This document shows, one piece after another, positions 24,399 through 36,500 of a stretch of DNA of 64,000 bases (position 1 is its first letter; each line of letters starts with the position of its first letter). The notes under the pieces are model-generated. The model did not search any database, had not been told where the DNA came from, and saw nothing but the letters and a program-made list of their open reading frames with translations. Location of the stretch: assembly GCF_964199755.1 (NCBI RefSeq), contig NC_133903.1, positions 56,302,739 to 56,366,738 on the forward strand. The letters are read 5' to 3'. This DNA is from Larus michahellis. Its lineage: Eukaryota > Chordata > Aves > Charadriiformes > Laridae. The position numbers and the translations under genes are program-made.

Positions 24399-24426
<28 letters not shown>
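24399..24426. repeat. poly-T tract (T28)
   Basis: The longest homopolymer in the window, 28 T. It ends 46 bases before the AG of the candidate exon at 24473. Confidence 0.9.
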
Positions 24427-24429
<3 letters not shown>

Positions 24430-24472
24430 ATGACTTTGAAGGCACCCTTTGCGTTGTTTCCTGACCGTTCAG

Positions 24473-24645
24473 GATTACATATTCATAGCTGAGCGCCGAG
24501 ATCGGGCAGAAGCTTGCGGCAAGAGCCAGCTGCGGATGTTGTATGCCACACTGCGGGTTTGTGGAGCGCGTTGTACAAGTGACGCAACAAGCTCTTGCCA
24601 AGCAATAGCAGAAGGGACCAACTCCAAACTCTTCTACCATCCCAG
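24473..24645 (+). CDS. candidate internal exon, unidentified
   Basis: A pyrimidine-rich acceptor (TTGTTTCCTGACCGTTCAG) precedes 173 bases that are open in one plus frame and end at CAG|GTACGA, a fair donor. The block has about nine CG dinucleotides in a CpG-poor, AT-rich neighbourhood. In the open frame it starts in phase 0 with DYIFIAERRDRAEACGKS and ends in phase 2 with KLFYHPR. I do not recognise the peptide. If joined directly to the exon at 13044-13068 the phase is wrong and a TGA follows after six codons, so it is not simply exon 2 of that frame. It could be a non-coding or alternative exon, a conserved enhancer, or chance. The minus strand is also open across it. Confidence 0.2.
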
Positions 24646-27600
24646 GTACGAGGCTGTGGTGCAAAAGGCTTTTTGAGATGAACTGCATACAAAAGAGAGA
24701 TGACCTGCCCAGGGGTTTCAGGAGGTAAAGCAGATTTCTGTTTGCCGCTGTGGACAGTGTATGATGGAAAAAGCTATTAATATTAAGGCACTTTCTCTTG
24801 TTTTCGGCTGTGAACTGTAATTTACTATGATTATTTGTTTCCTAATAAATTGCGTGTAGCTCATCTCAACATCAAAACACATTAAGCTTTTTGCTCCGAT
24901 GTCTGTTAGGCAGGCTAATTTAATTCATCTTTGGAAAGGAGTTTATGACCAGATGCAGGAGTCGATTTGACTCGAAGATAGCACGCAGCTTGTTCTTTCT
25001 ATCTGGATATACCCAGAAGGTCAAATTCTGCTTCTTTCTATCCTCATAATTTAACTGAAGTCAAGAGAGCTCCATAGGTATAAATGAAAGTACACCCATT
25101 AGATAGCACCGCAGGATGGGAGGCTACGGAATCTCAAGTAAAAGTGGCAACGCATGAATGAGTTGGCTGCTAGTCCGTTGAGAAAGCCATCCGCCGATGT
25201 TTGTCTTACAGAAGCTTCCAAACGTTTCAGCCGGAGCAGCTACTATTTAGCTAATGGAATTAAAATAGGGATTTTAAATTTAAATAGAATTAAAATACAG
25301 AGTAGTGACTGCTGACACCATTTAACTGGGGATATAACAGGAATGCTTATTATTAATTAGTGACTGAAAAAAGCTTATTAGCAAGCTACATCATGACATT
25401 GTTCTGGAAATGACTGTTTTGTTATTAAAATTATTTTGAAAGCAAAGATAGTCCGAAGATAAACATAATATAAGGTTGTTCTCCCACATTTTCTCTCTCT
25501 AGTTCTGTGCTCTTTTTGCTCATCTTTCCAAGTTGTGACGGGACAAATTCTGCTTAGCATTGGAAGTTGGTGCTAAGTTTGTGTGTGCGGAGGGGAGGTG
25601 TGTCCTGTGCCAGCCTGGCCATCGGCCGTGATGGTGTTCAGCTCCCCGTGGGAGGCCATGGCTGCTGCCGTGCCCAGTGTAAGGTGTCAAACCCTCAGTC
25701 CTTGCGTAACTTCTGCCCTGCTAGCTGAACCAGAGCTCTTTTACACTTGCTTTTCCTCTTTTTAGAAGTTGTTCTTCTGTGTTTGGTGTGGATATGCCAT
25801 CTTGCCCATTTAGAATCATAGAATTGTGGAATCATTTACGTTGGAAAAGACCTTTAAGATCAACAAGTCCAACCATTAACCCAACACTGCCAAGTCCATC
25901 ACTACCCCATGTCCCTCAGCACCATGTCTATATGTCTTTTCAATCCCTCCAGGGATGGCAATTCCACCACTGCCCTGGGCAGCCTGGGCCAAGGCTTGAC
26001 AACCCTTTCGGTGGAGAAATTTCTCCCAATATCCATCCTAAACCTCCCCTGGTGCAACTTGAGGCCGTTTCCTCTTGTCCCATCACCTGTTCCTTGGGAG
26101 AAGAGCCCGACCCCCCCTGGCTGCCCCCTCCTTTCAGGGAGCTGCAGAGAGCCAGAAGGTCTCCCCTCAGCCCCCTTCTCTCCAGGCTGAACACCCCCAG
26201 CTCCCTCAGCCGCTCCTCACAAGGCTTGTGCTCCAGACCCCTCACCAGCTCCGTCGCCCTCCTCTGGACACGCTCCAGCCCCTCAATGTCTTTCCTGGAG
26301 CGAGGGGCCCCCCAAAACTGGACACAGCCCTCGAGGTGGGGCCTCGCCAGTGCCCAGTACAGGGGGACGGTCACTGCCCCCGTCCTGCTGGCCACACTAG
26401 TGCTGGTACAGGCCAGCATGCTGCTGGCCACCTTGGCCACCTGGGCACACTGCTGGCTCACATTCATTTCATTACTCTTTATTTTACATATGCTGTGTTC
26501 CATTATGACTTTACGTTATAAGTGTGTAGGGAGGAGAGAGCTGATGGGATGCATGGGGCTGCTCCAGTATAAAACCCCATGTGGGAATGGCTGGTCTGGG
26601 AGATGGATATCGCTGTGGGAGTGGGGTGGGAGCCCCATGAGGGTCCCACTGACCCCGGGCAAGTGCGTCGGTGTGAGATAGGGAGTCAGCGCTTCTACCG
26701 TGGTCAAAGCCACCCCAGTTTCTGCCTGCGTTGCGCCTGCTCTGGCCCGGCAGCATTCGAGGAGTTATTCTGGTTGGTTTAACACCCACCCTACAAAAAT
26801 ATCCTGTGGCAGTATCTGTGTCACCTTCTTCTCAGAGAAGAAAATAGAGCTGAAGGGTGCGGTGCTGCATCCTCACAGCTTCTCCTACACACACCAACGG
26901 CAGCCAGGCAGGGACAGAATGAGACAGTCACCTCGGTGGTTTCATGGTAAAATAATTTATAAACACCAATCCAAGAAAAGCATGCCAAGAAAGAAATCCA
27001 GGTCTTTTGCAACATCAATAGTGATTTTGTAATTGATTTCCTGGAGTAAAAGTTTTAATTTTAATGATATTTTAGTGTCCTACATATTTGTGATGTATTT
27101 GTCAACAAGAGGAGCAAAAGCCAAGTTTATTTGTAATGGTTGTAAGAATCCTGTAACAAGGCATATTTGATGAAGTGTAATGGATAGAAAGCCAACTTCA
27201 GCTGTGGTTTATGCTGCACAACATTAATGGAATTATATCGGGGGCTCAGTTAAGTTGCTGAAATGTCTTCTGCAGACTCTGTATTGTGAGGGCATATCAT
27301 TGAATATATTTATTTTTATATTTAGTACTGAACGCTGCTGGATTCATTGCATCTAGGAACCGCTGCGTCTCTCCTTTACCTTTCCCTTTCGCTCATGTAA
27401 ATCCAATTATTTCTTTGGAGTTAGTGCTTAATTGCAGCTCTGTAAGTCAGGCCGAAGGGGGTGTGTGGGAACCCATCGTGAGCACACAGCAGTGTGCAGG
27501 CAGCCTGTGAGTTGCACGGAACGAGGAGCCGTAACGTGGCACAGAAAATGGAACAGAATTCTCTGTTCTCACATGTGTGAAGCTGTTGAGGACTTGGGTC

Positions 27601-30600
27601 TTAGGAGCCGACCTCGTGGTGAGAGTCTCGGGCTCGGCCAGAGGTTTGGCTGAAAAGGACCTGCAGGTCCAGATGTTTTGTAGCCCGTCCTTTATTAGCT
27701 TGAGCAAACTTGGTGTCTCACGTATGGTGACAAGGCAGGAACACAAATCTCTTAATTCTTTTTCTAAAACCACTGAGGAGAAGATAGGAAATTATGAGTC
27801 ATTTCGTGCTTTCAGAATCACGAACACAGACTGGATCCTGATCCAAAGGTTCCCTGAGATCATTAAAACTTGCATTAACTTGCATGAAATATGAATCAGG
27901 CTGCCAGGACTTATGTATTTAGCACAGCTTTATCAGAGGTTTTATTCTGCACAGAGCTAAATACAGTTTTTTAACAAAGTTGTACTTGAAATAGTGCATA
28001 GTGTAATGGAAGCATAAAAATATTGGTCAGAGATTGTTCTGAGATGCCTTTCACTGTTTCAGAAACTGTTCTGCACAGTGTCATGCTCTGATAATATTTC
28101 ATTTTTTGCTGCAAAATTTCGTTGGGAAACACCAGTTGGCACAGCTCAGTGTGATCAAATCAAGTGCCTATTACAGGAAAATCCAGTCTTTGGTTTGCAA
28201 GTTGTGTGTGCTGAAAGGGAAGGTTGTGGCTTTTTTTAACCAGTGATCAGCTAGATTATATTGATCTTCATGAAAAATGACAGAAAAAGGGGAAAAAAAA
28301 ATAGCGCAGCCTCTCTGGAGAGGCAAGGGAAGCAGGGGCCGGTGGCCGAAGGGGCAGGGCAGCTCCGCTGCTGGGATGGAGCGCCCTGGCCAGCATCCTT
28401 CAGTGGGAAGGGTCGGCACCCGTGGTGCTTGCAGAGTCTCCGCACCATTCGGGTACATGAAATACTCTGAAATACTCACCCACTGTCTCTGCAGTTTGCA
28501 CAGATCAGCTTGTTTGTTAATGCTTACGGGTACGGAGCAGTTCTAAAAGCTTCCTCGTTGGATTATTTTTTTTTTTTTTTTGTGGGGTCTTTAAATAGCA
28601 ATATTTTGTGCACCAAATACTGAGCTGTGTTATTTGCAAGCACTGGCCAGAACTGATCAAAATAGAGTCACAGGCCAATTAACTGTAGAGAATAAAATGT
28701 CCTCGAGCATCCTCCCGTAGCACGTTGCTGCTGGAGTGCCATGTGCTCAGCCCGTACCCTTCCCATCGCGCACTTTCAAGTTTACTTGGCTGCTGCCTGC
28801 GGTTTAGCAAGTTTTTGTTGGCATAACTAGATTTTCATGGAAGGAAAAAATACTGGCTGAGATCTTCAGGTATGTAAAAATAAAGATGTTTTCAGCTATT
28901 GTCTTAAACTCCAAAGGTCTTTGTGGCAAAATTAGACATTTTTGCCAGAAGTGGCATTAATATGGTTGAGACCTAAGGTGGCTGATCCATCATATATGCA
29001 TTAATATGGGGTGGGCTGCAGGACACCTTTTTGTCCTTGTTTTTTTTAAATCCTGTGAATGCCAGCTTGGCTTTTCCCATTCTCCTCGCAGAATGTGGTT
29101 GGCCAAGGCGTGTTGTGGAGGTTGGGAGAAGAGCCAGATACCCCGGGATCTGGCTGGTGGTACCGTAGGGCTGCGCTTGCTTTTGCTGCAGTGTGGCTGG
29201 AGCAGGTCGGCATCAGTAATGATTGACTGGCACTGCTGTGTCAGGTAAAACAGTGGAAAAGTACATTATAATTGCTTGTTTTCTTAACTTGTAACCTGGA
29301 ATACTCACTTTTGGTGAGTATCTTCCATGGTGTGTCTAAAGAGGAATTTGTTTTCTTTCAGTATTTTCAATTTATTTTTTTATTTATTGTGAGAGTGAAA
29401 AGAATGTGAATTGGATATCTTGCTAAAAGATAGCAGCAAAAGCATCTGAAATATATCAGTAAGGGCCTTGGCTTTAATAAACTAGTTCCAGTGGTCTTGC
29501 TTTGGCTGTGCTGAGTCTGGCAGCCACTGTCACACTTCTGTCTCTGAAACTCCAAAGTCTAGGTAACAGCTGTGGGTTTTGTTACTTTTGAAAGGAAAAA
29601 TCTAAAATAAGAAAAATAAAAACTGAAAGCAATTAACATTTCCCAGCCAAACAAAAATATCATTAGTTATTGTTAGCACTGTATATGCCGATTAAATTCT
29701 GAGAGCATGACCCGCAGTGAGTTATGGAATTAGACTTCATAGTTTTGGAATACCCTGAAACAATGAGATTGCCTTACTTGCCTAAAGAGCAAAAGACGTC
29801 CTTGCTAGATCTGCCATTATGAAGAATTGCCTTAAAACACATGTAAAAATTAAAAAAACCTAAATTTTAGACAGGTAGACGTTCATGTAAGTCAGCAATA
29901 ATCTCATAATCTTACTGTATGGCATCCTTACGCACTGAAAATTAAAAGCACCCCCATTTACACAGAAATACTTGGATTAGACACTGCCCATAAGATTCAG
30001 GAATCAGCCGGGATCTCTGTCCTTGGTGTGAGTCGTACCTGGAAAACAGGCGTCTACTCAACTGCATGCCTTCCCCGCTGTGTCCTCGCCCTCGTCGCTC
30101 TTCCCTTTGGGTGACAAATGTCGGTCCTCTGTGTGAGATGGCATGTGTTTTTGGCTTGATGGCCACAAGCCTGTCTGCATACAGTGACCCGTCTCCTTCT
30201 TTCCATTTCCCTTTTAATACTAATTATGAGCCAGATTGCTCCCTGATTATTCGAGCCAGGCCCCTGGTCAGGCACAACAACCAGCTCAGGCCCAGGCAAG
30301 GTTCACGCTGCTCGAATTTGCAGCTTCATTTCACCTGGGACGGTGCCTGAGCAGCCCCGGTCGGGCGCCTGGAGCAGGCAAGACTTGCGGATGAGATAAT
30401 CAGTAACTTATGAGAACTGTGAGATAAAGGTGGCATCTCCAGGCCAAGAAAGCAGGCATTAGGATGGGATCATTCGTCTTTCCCATTTGCCAGGCTTTGA
30501 TAGATTGTTTTAGTGGTTTCAGAAGACTTTTCTGACTGGGAATAGCAGGCAGAGCGTAAAGCCCAAGAATCCCATGGCAGATTGAAGACCAGCGCTCAGT

Positions 30601-33308
30601 TTCCAAGCTGCCAAGGCTGTGGATCCAGTATAAATATTGCCAGTTTTACACTAGTGGGGTTTTGTGTTGTTTTTTTTTTCTCTTCCTGCTTCTGCTGTTC
30701 AATTGATGCCGCATTCTGTAAATAAAATGGTGGGAGAAGACGGTGGCAGAAAACAAATAGTGGTATTTTTCTACCATGGTGTATATTCCCTGGCTCCTGT
30801 GAAACTGTGTATCTAACTCTCAAATTCCTTCCTTTGAACTTCCTGTAAAGTAGCAAGTTTTGTTTTCCTTGCAGTTTATAACTTCACAGAGTTTATCAAC
30901 TTTGTGACTGCAGGTTGTGAGTGCCTATTTTACACCATATGATCACTATTCCGCGTTAGCCCAAGTTTGTTTGTGTTAGGGTAATTTTACATTTTTGTTA
31001 ATCAATACTTTATTGCCTATGTGTATGTATCATTTATTTATAGACAGTCTTCTCTATATACTTTGCCTTATAGATAACAACTGTTGAAAAGCTTAAAGAG
31101 GAATTTTCATTTAAAACAAATTTGTCTTTTCTCATTTGGACAAATGCAGATTTTAAAATTAACATCATCAGTGATGTCATCCCAACTGCCTGTGAAGTTC
31201 TTCAAAGAGTCTTCTAACATGTTTGCCCTCAGCTAGCTGGTTCATTTTACTTAGAGAATAAAAATTCATCTTTCTTCAGAAACGCTGAGATCTTAAAAAA
31301 TAACATTAGTTTAGACCTTAATGATATTTAAGAAGATAAGGGACCTCACCTTGGTATTTGACTGTAGGTTACAGCAGCATTGACATGTAAGAAGGTGAAC
31401 ATCACAGCCTGACTTCACCTTCTGGATTGGGAAGGTCTCCGTGCGGTGTGTGCAGAGTGAGCTGGAGAGCTGGCTGCTCGCTTGGTGGGTTCAGGCTTGT
31501 GATGCAGGACCATGCTCCGGGTCGGCAGTGTCTGTTCTTGCTCTTCTTCAGAGCAAAGAAAGATAAGGCAAAGCTGGCGTGTTCTGGCAGCTCTCGTGGA
31601 ATACAGCCATGGAGTGACAGTTGTCATCTTGCCTACGCTGTTGCACAATCATATCCATTTCCCGACCTTTTCTCTCTTCCTTCTTCGACCATGAGAAACC
31701 CAGCAGTTATGGAAAACCCTTGAAGTTTTGCCAATAAATTTTAATCAATGATAGTTAAATCTTTTCAGTATTTTTAAATGTTGCATTCATTTCTTGATTA
31801 GCAATTCAGACCCGCATTCCACTGTTCTTCATCCTGATACATGCTCGTTTATGTAACTTCTCTTGGGCTGGCACTCCTGTCTGTCTTCTCTGAGTTGGTG
31901 GTGGAGGAGCATACGACACACTTTTCAAAAGCGTGCCTTAAGCTCTTGCATAAGTCAGAGCTTATTTCAAAACTGGGAGTGCAGTGACTAAATATTTTAG
32001 AAATCTGAGTCCGTGTGCTTCATCAGTTGGTTTTTAGTTCGTTTTTTTTTTGGGGGGTGTGTGTGTTCTTTTTTTTGAGTATACATTGGCATTAGTGGGC
32101 ACTTCCCTATAAAATTATTTGAGATTCTTTCCACCAACTGGAGCCTTTCCAGTTTGGCCTGAATGACCTTCATTTAGTGTAAGTTGAGTGTATGTTTCTT
32201 TGCGCTTGACAGTTGAATGAGAGTTTTATTAGTCCTTCTAAGTGGATAATTCTGTGAGGGTAAGATTAAACCTAAGGCCAGTCATTTTACATTTTCACAC
32301 TAAAATGACTGTTGTACCTTCTACTGCAACTCCGCAGTCAAGAGAGTGGGGAGAACAGTGATCCAAAATTAACAGTATAGTATTTAAGAACATTATGCCC
32401 TTTGAAATGTTGCCTTGTGGACTAATACAGTTTACTATTGGAATAAAGATACCTGTAGCATTCTGTATAACAGACTTCTTACGAACTTAAACATTTGTTA
32501 ATATAAGCGTTTGAACAACTTTAGAAGTAATCCTCAACCATTGCAATTCTCTGTGAAAGGCTTTGTTGGTTTTGATAATTTACAACATTACTTCCAGTTT
32601 CACAGTTTTTAAAAATATAGTTCCCAGTTTTGGTGGAAGGAAATTTTCTTGTAGGAAAAGTGAAATCACCATAAAAACCATCTTATTACGTCTTAGGAGT
32701 TAAATGTTTTAAATTTAACTTGTTACATTTGTTAATCATAGGAGTATGAATTAATTAAACTTGCTATTCACATATGTAGGATTTATATTAGCTGATGAAT
32801 CTCTAAGAAAAAGGTTGGGGATGTGTCAGCATCTCCTCTGGCTCTGTGAAAGGAAAATACATGCGGTTAAAAAGAATTATAGAAGGGAAGACATCAATAA
32901 CTGTGTCCTTCATCCTTCTGGACAAAACACACACTGAAAGGGAAGCCCTTCTTCAGGGGAAAGACTGTGATAATCAGCCTGGGGGTGATATTGAAGCTTC
33001 TTTGAATATTCTTATTCATTTTGCTCTCAAGCTAAGTGGATGCGTCTTATCCTCCGTATAGTCGCAATTAATGAAAAACCTATAGCCCCGTTCAGCACAT
33101 CTGAGCATTTTTCACTGCTTTTAATTGACTTATCCAGCATCTAGTGTGACTTGATGGACTTGGATGGCTTTCCTTTAGTCCCTGCCCTTTGAACATTTCT
33201 TTTTCTGCTAACATTTCACATTTGAGGTTTAATCTCTTGCAGCTTTATTAGGAAGAAATTAGCTTCTACAAGAACTGAGCTGTGGAAAATGGATATTTGG
33301 ATCTTATC
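24646..33308. other. AT-rich intronic or intergenic DNA
   Basis: Apart from the CR1 at 25812-26466 I see no supported gene in this stretch. A poly-T run lies at 28566-28581. Short frames are scattered and lack recognisable domains. Confidence 0.5.
25812..26466 (-). mobile_element. CR1 LINE 3' portion, longest copy in the window
   Basis: The plus strand begins AGAATCATAGAATTGTGG, a reverse-complemented CR1 tail. Reading the minus strand gives ORF2 C-terminal sequence with [57 protein letters not shown] and [18 protein letters not shown]. The frame remains open over about 187 codons (25940-26503), which suggests a fairly young copy. The reverse transcriptase core is absent. Over about 310 bases it matches the plus-strand copy at 41643 with fewer than ten differences and one 3-base gap by eye. 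Confidence 0.97.
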
Positions 33309-33593
33309 CTAATTCAGAACAGTGCTGTTGCGGCTGGCGCTTTGGATTGCGGGTCTCATTAATATACCCTGCACAGTCTGGTTCACGAGAGCAGCCTCTT
33401 CCTGCAGAAGATGTATCAGCTGCGGGGAGTGCAGACGGAACAGGCTGATGGCTTTACTCGTAATTTTATATTCTATTTTTACTCCAAATGTGATAATGCC
33501 CCAAACAAATATTGCTTCCTGCTGCCCCAGAATCATACAGTGGTCCAGATAGCAGCTGGGACTCCTCCCTTTGACTTTCTCGGATGTCTTTAA
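33309..33593. other. open block on both strands, possible exon
   Basis: Within AT-rich DNA this block is comparatively GC-rich and open on both strands. The plus frame, from about 33366 after a stop, runs LVHESSLFLQKMYQLRGV to PFDFLGCL and a TAA at 33593. Its best internal acceptor is CAGCCTCTTCCTGCAG just before AAGATGTAT. The minus frame reads MILGQQEAIFVWGIITF and later LLQEEAALVNQTVQGI, ending at 33309. I recognise neither. No good donor is seen for the plus frame. It may be a conserved non-coding element, a lncRNA exon or chance. Confidence 0.15.
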
Positions 33594-36500
33594 CGGACTG
33601 AGCCCGTTCCCTCATGTTGCTTGCGCTGTGCTGAGCCGTTCTGCATAGTCTGCAGTCCTTTCTCACAGGTTCCCATCCCGGAGTCCTTTACTCTGTCAGG
33701 TCCAGCTGGATACTGGCTTTTTTTTTTCCTCACTGATAAGACAGTGTTTGGCCATGTTATAAGATACTTTGTTTGCTTGTTCCTTCTCGTCCAAGCAAGG
33801 ACAATTGCCTGCTCTCTTAGTTGTTTTCAGCGCAGCTGTTTTTAATTCACTTGCACGGAAATGACTTCATGTCTTCTGAAGCCACTGGAGAAGAGGTGAA
33901 ATAATAGAAGGCCCCAAAACTGAGACCTCAATTAAAAAAGTGCTCTTTTTGGGGTGGTTCCCCATTTACAATGAAGCTTCTTTTAAAAATTTTTCTTTTG
34001 TGAGTTCCAAGTCTATTTAATGTTATTTATAACATTGTGATTTCTCGTTCAAAAGTTGTACAGTAGTAAATCCAATGCTTGCCACATTGTGTTGCTTTGC
34101 CACTGGTACTGTTGTCCCCCATCCCTGTAATCCCACCAGAAGAAATTTTTTAGGCTAGTTTGACACTGCATTTTTTTTATACACATGTGTACTAGCATTG
34201 ATTTTATTAAGCTGCTGTAATTCTTTATAAATAATGTGTATTGCTTATTCCATTACATTGTGCAGGATCAGTGTCAAGCTGACAGGCCTGTAACTATTCA
34301 GATTATCCCATTTTCTCTATTAATCATTTGAAGATTAATAGAAGCTGCCTGGTCCATTCTAATTCTGCTTGCCAAGGACATGTGATGTGTCACAAAAGAG
34401 GTTATTGTAATTATGCCTGTGGCCAATTTACCACTAGTCTCAGGACACAAGTCAAAGGCTCCAGATATCTACAGATAAAATCTCTAAAGACACTGCTTTT
34501 AGAAAAGAAGGCCCAATATAACGTAGAAGTGTGCAGAGAAGATTGGCCTATGCCATCCTGGTGGTTCTTGCTGAAATAAGCCTTCAGAACTTCCTATAAA
34601 TTCTCCTTAAGCCAATGCTAGACTGGCCAACAGAGACATCAGTACATTCACTGCTCCGATAAGTGATTGGTTTATTTTACTTCTAGATTTCTTCCTCCAA
34701 TACTGGCAGTGAGCAGCAGGACAGCCATTTGGCCTGAGCACTTTGGAATCCTATTTGGAAAGCAAGCTCATTCCTGCCATCCATGGAAAACTGCCCTCAC
34801 CTAGTGTGTAATCGCAGCCAGAACGGCTTTTGTCAGACGTGCTGGAAACCACCCCAGACTCGGGCTGTCTGCTCACCTGCTGCGTGCCCAGCGCTCGTTG
34901 CCGAGGCGTAGATTGCACTGCAGAAGGCGGCTTTTCTTGGGATGATTTAACATGCCACAGACCACTTGCAGGATATATGCGCGAGTAGTCAAAGGGGCTG
35001 ATATCTAATGGCAATATATAAAAAAAAATGTAATGTTATTTACAAATTTAGACAGGCAATGTCATTCTGTTTGCTTATTTACAAGAAAAGTAATTCATCA
35101 AAACTCAGCAGTAAAGGAACAGATAATAGCTATTGAGCTACCATTTGATTCTTAGTATTTCTGGTTAGTAATTTATTTGTCGTGAAAATATTACCTTAAA
35201 GTGTAATTTTTCTGAATATGAACTACTGGGTAATAAAATGGCTTTTTTTGGCTGATCGTATAGGCTGGCCTTGTAGTGTCGGGAAATTCATACTTTCTCA
35301 GCTGTTTATGGCTGTCTATCTACAGAGCTATTGCCAGACTTGCAAAATAAGACCACCTATTTTAAGAAAGGAAGAGAAATCCCCACTGCTGTTTAGAGAC
35401 AATGAAGGTGTCTTCCAGCTAATGCTAGACTGTGCTGAGGTGTTTTCTACCTTTCTTCAGAGGTCTGGTGAAACTCAGAAGGAAAACGACACAAAGCTGA
35501 TGCTCTGGGTTGGTCCACTGGAATAACTTAATTTCAGAGTCCTCTCTTATGTCCACTCTTGTTCCAAAAAGCCTTTCAGGCAGTCGGAGACTACCACAGC
35601 AAAGAACTCTGTTATTTGGGAAGGCATCTGAAATGGGAGTTAAGCAAAGCTACACTCCCAGCCTTCTCTGAGCTCGGTGGCAGAAATCTCCCCGCTCCAT
35701 GGTTGTATCGCGGGCTCAGAAAATGCAGATGCTTGGAGGTCCTTCTGTTTTCAGTGGTGGAGAATGCTTTATGGTGGCCTTGTAGTTATATATCCACTTT
35801 GAGTGCATCGCCAGGTCTGAATGCTGCTGTGAGAGCTCTAGTGTGGCTTGCTCTGAGCAGCAACGAGAAAGTCTGTGGGTGAGTGTGGGCTGGGGGGGCT
35901 GGTGGCTTGTGACATGTCGCCACTCCGCGCAGTATTGGGATGGTAAGACTCGCAGTGCTGGGCCTCTGATCTCAGTTCACCGATGGCCATGGGTGGCACC
36001 ACAGTGAGGGCTTGATAAATGGGATGTCTCCAAAATAGGGATGTTTCTCAGCAGACTTTTTGCGGCAGAATGAACCACTAGACTGATAAAAGCTGGCAGT
36101 GTAGGGGCTAGTGGAGGGGGGGAAATCACTCTGAATTCCAGAGCTGTCATCTGCCAATCATCACGGATGATGTATTTGGAGGAATAGGGATTAGAAGTTT
36201 ATTAAACTGTGTGTTTGGGGGTTCTTCTCATGGCATGTTTCTGTAGTGCTGTGAGAGTCTTGCAGGGCTGAGGGGAGCAAGAACACCGTTTAAACTGCAG
36301 AAAAGTTTGCTAATTAAAGACTATGATAGGAATGTAATCTCAGAGAAGCTCTAGGGAAAGGGAAACGCGTTCTTTTTACCTTTTGCATTTTGTAACTGTG
36401 CAGCTGAGAACAAGGGAAGGTGGAAAGAAACTCTCTCAAACAGCACACGAGAGAAAACCAGTCTCTTATTGCCATCATGTTTGGAAATGAAAGCTCATTG

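Larger units (their letters stand above)
13069..24472 (+). other. probable intron 1, left part
   Basis: It begins with the donor GTGAGT. CpG-island sequence continues to about 13760, followed by a mix of AT-rich islets (13920-14620, 14820-15060, 17930-18200) and GC-rich patches (15090-15520, 16936-17098, 19094-19990). No CR1 copy is seen in this 11.4 kb. The open frames are short or composition-driven. Base composition shifts to persistently AT-rich after about 20 kb. Confidence 0.45.

Noticed and set aside
24399..24426. Poly-T as the tail of a minus-strand processed pseudogene
   Set aside because: The adjacent sequence shows no recognisable coding or 3' UTR similarity, no target-site duplication is evident, and avian CR1 rarely generates poly-A retrocopies.
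25779..26681. A 300-codon plus frame
   Set aside because: It is the antisense of a minus-strand CR1 copy, so it is not a gene.
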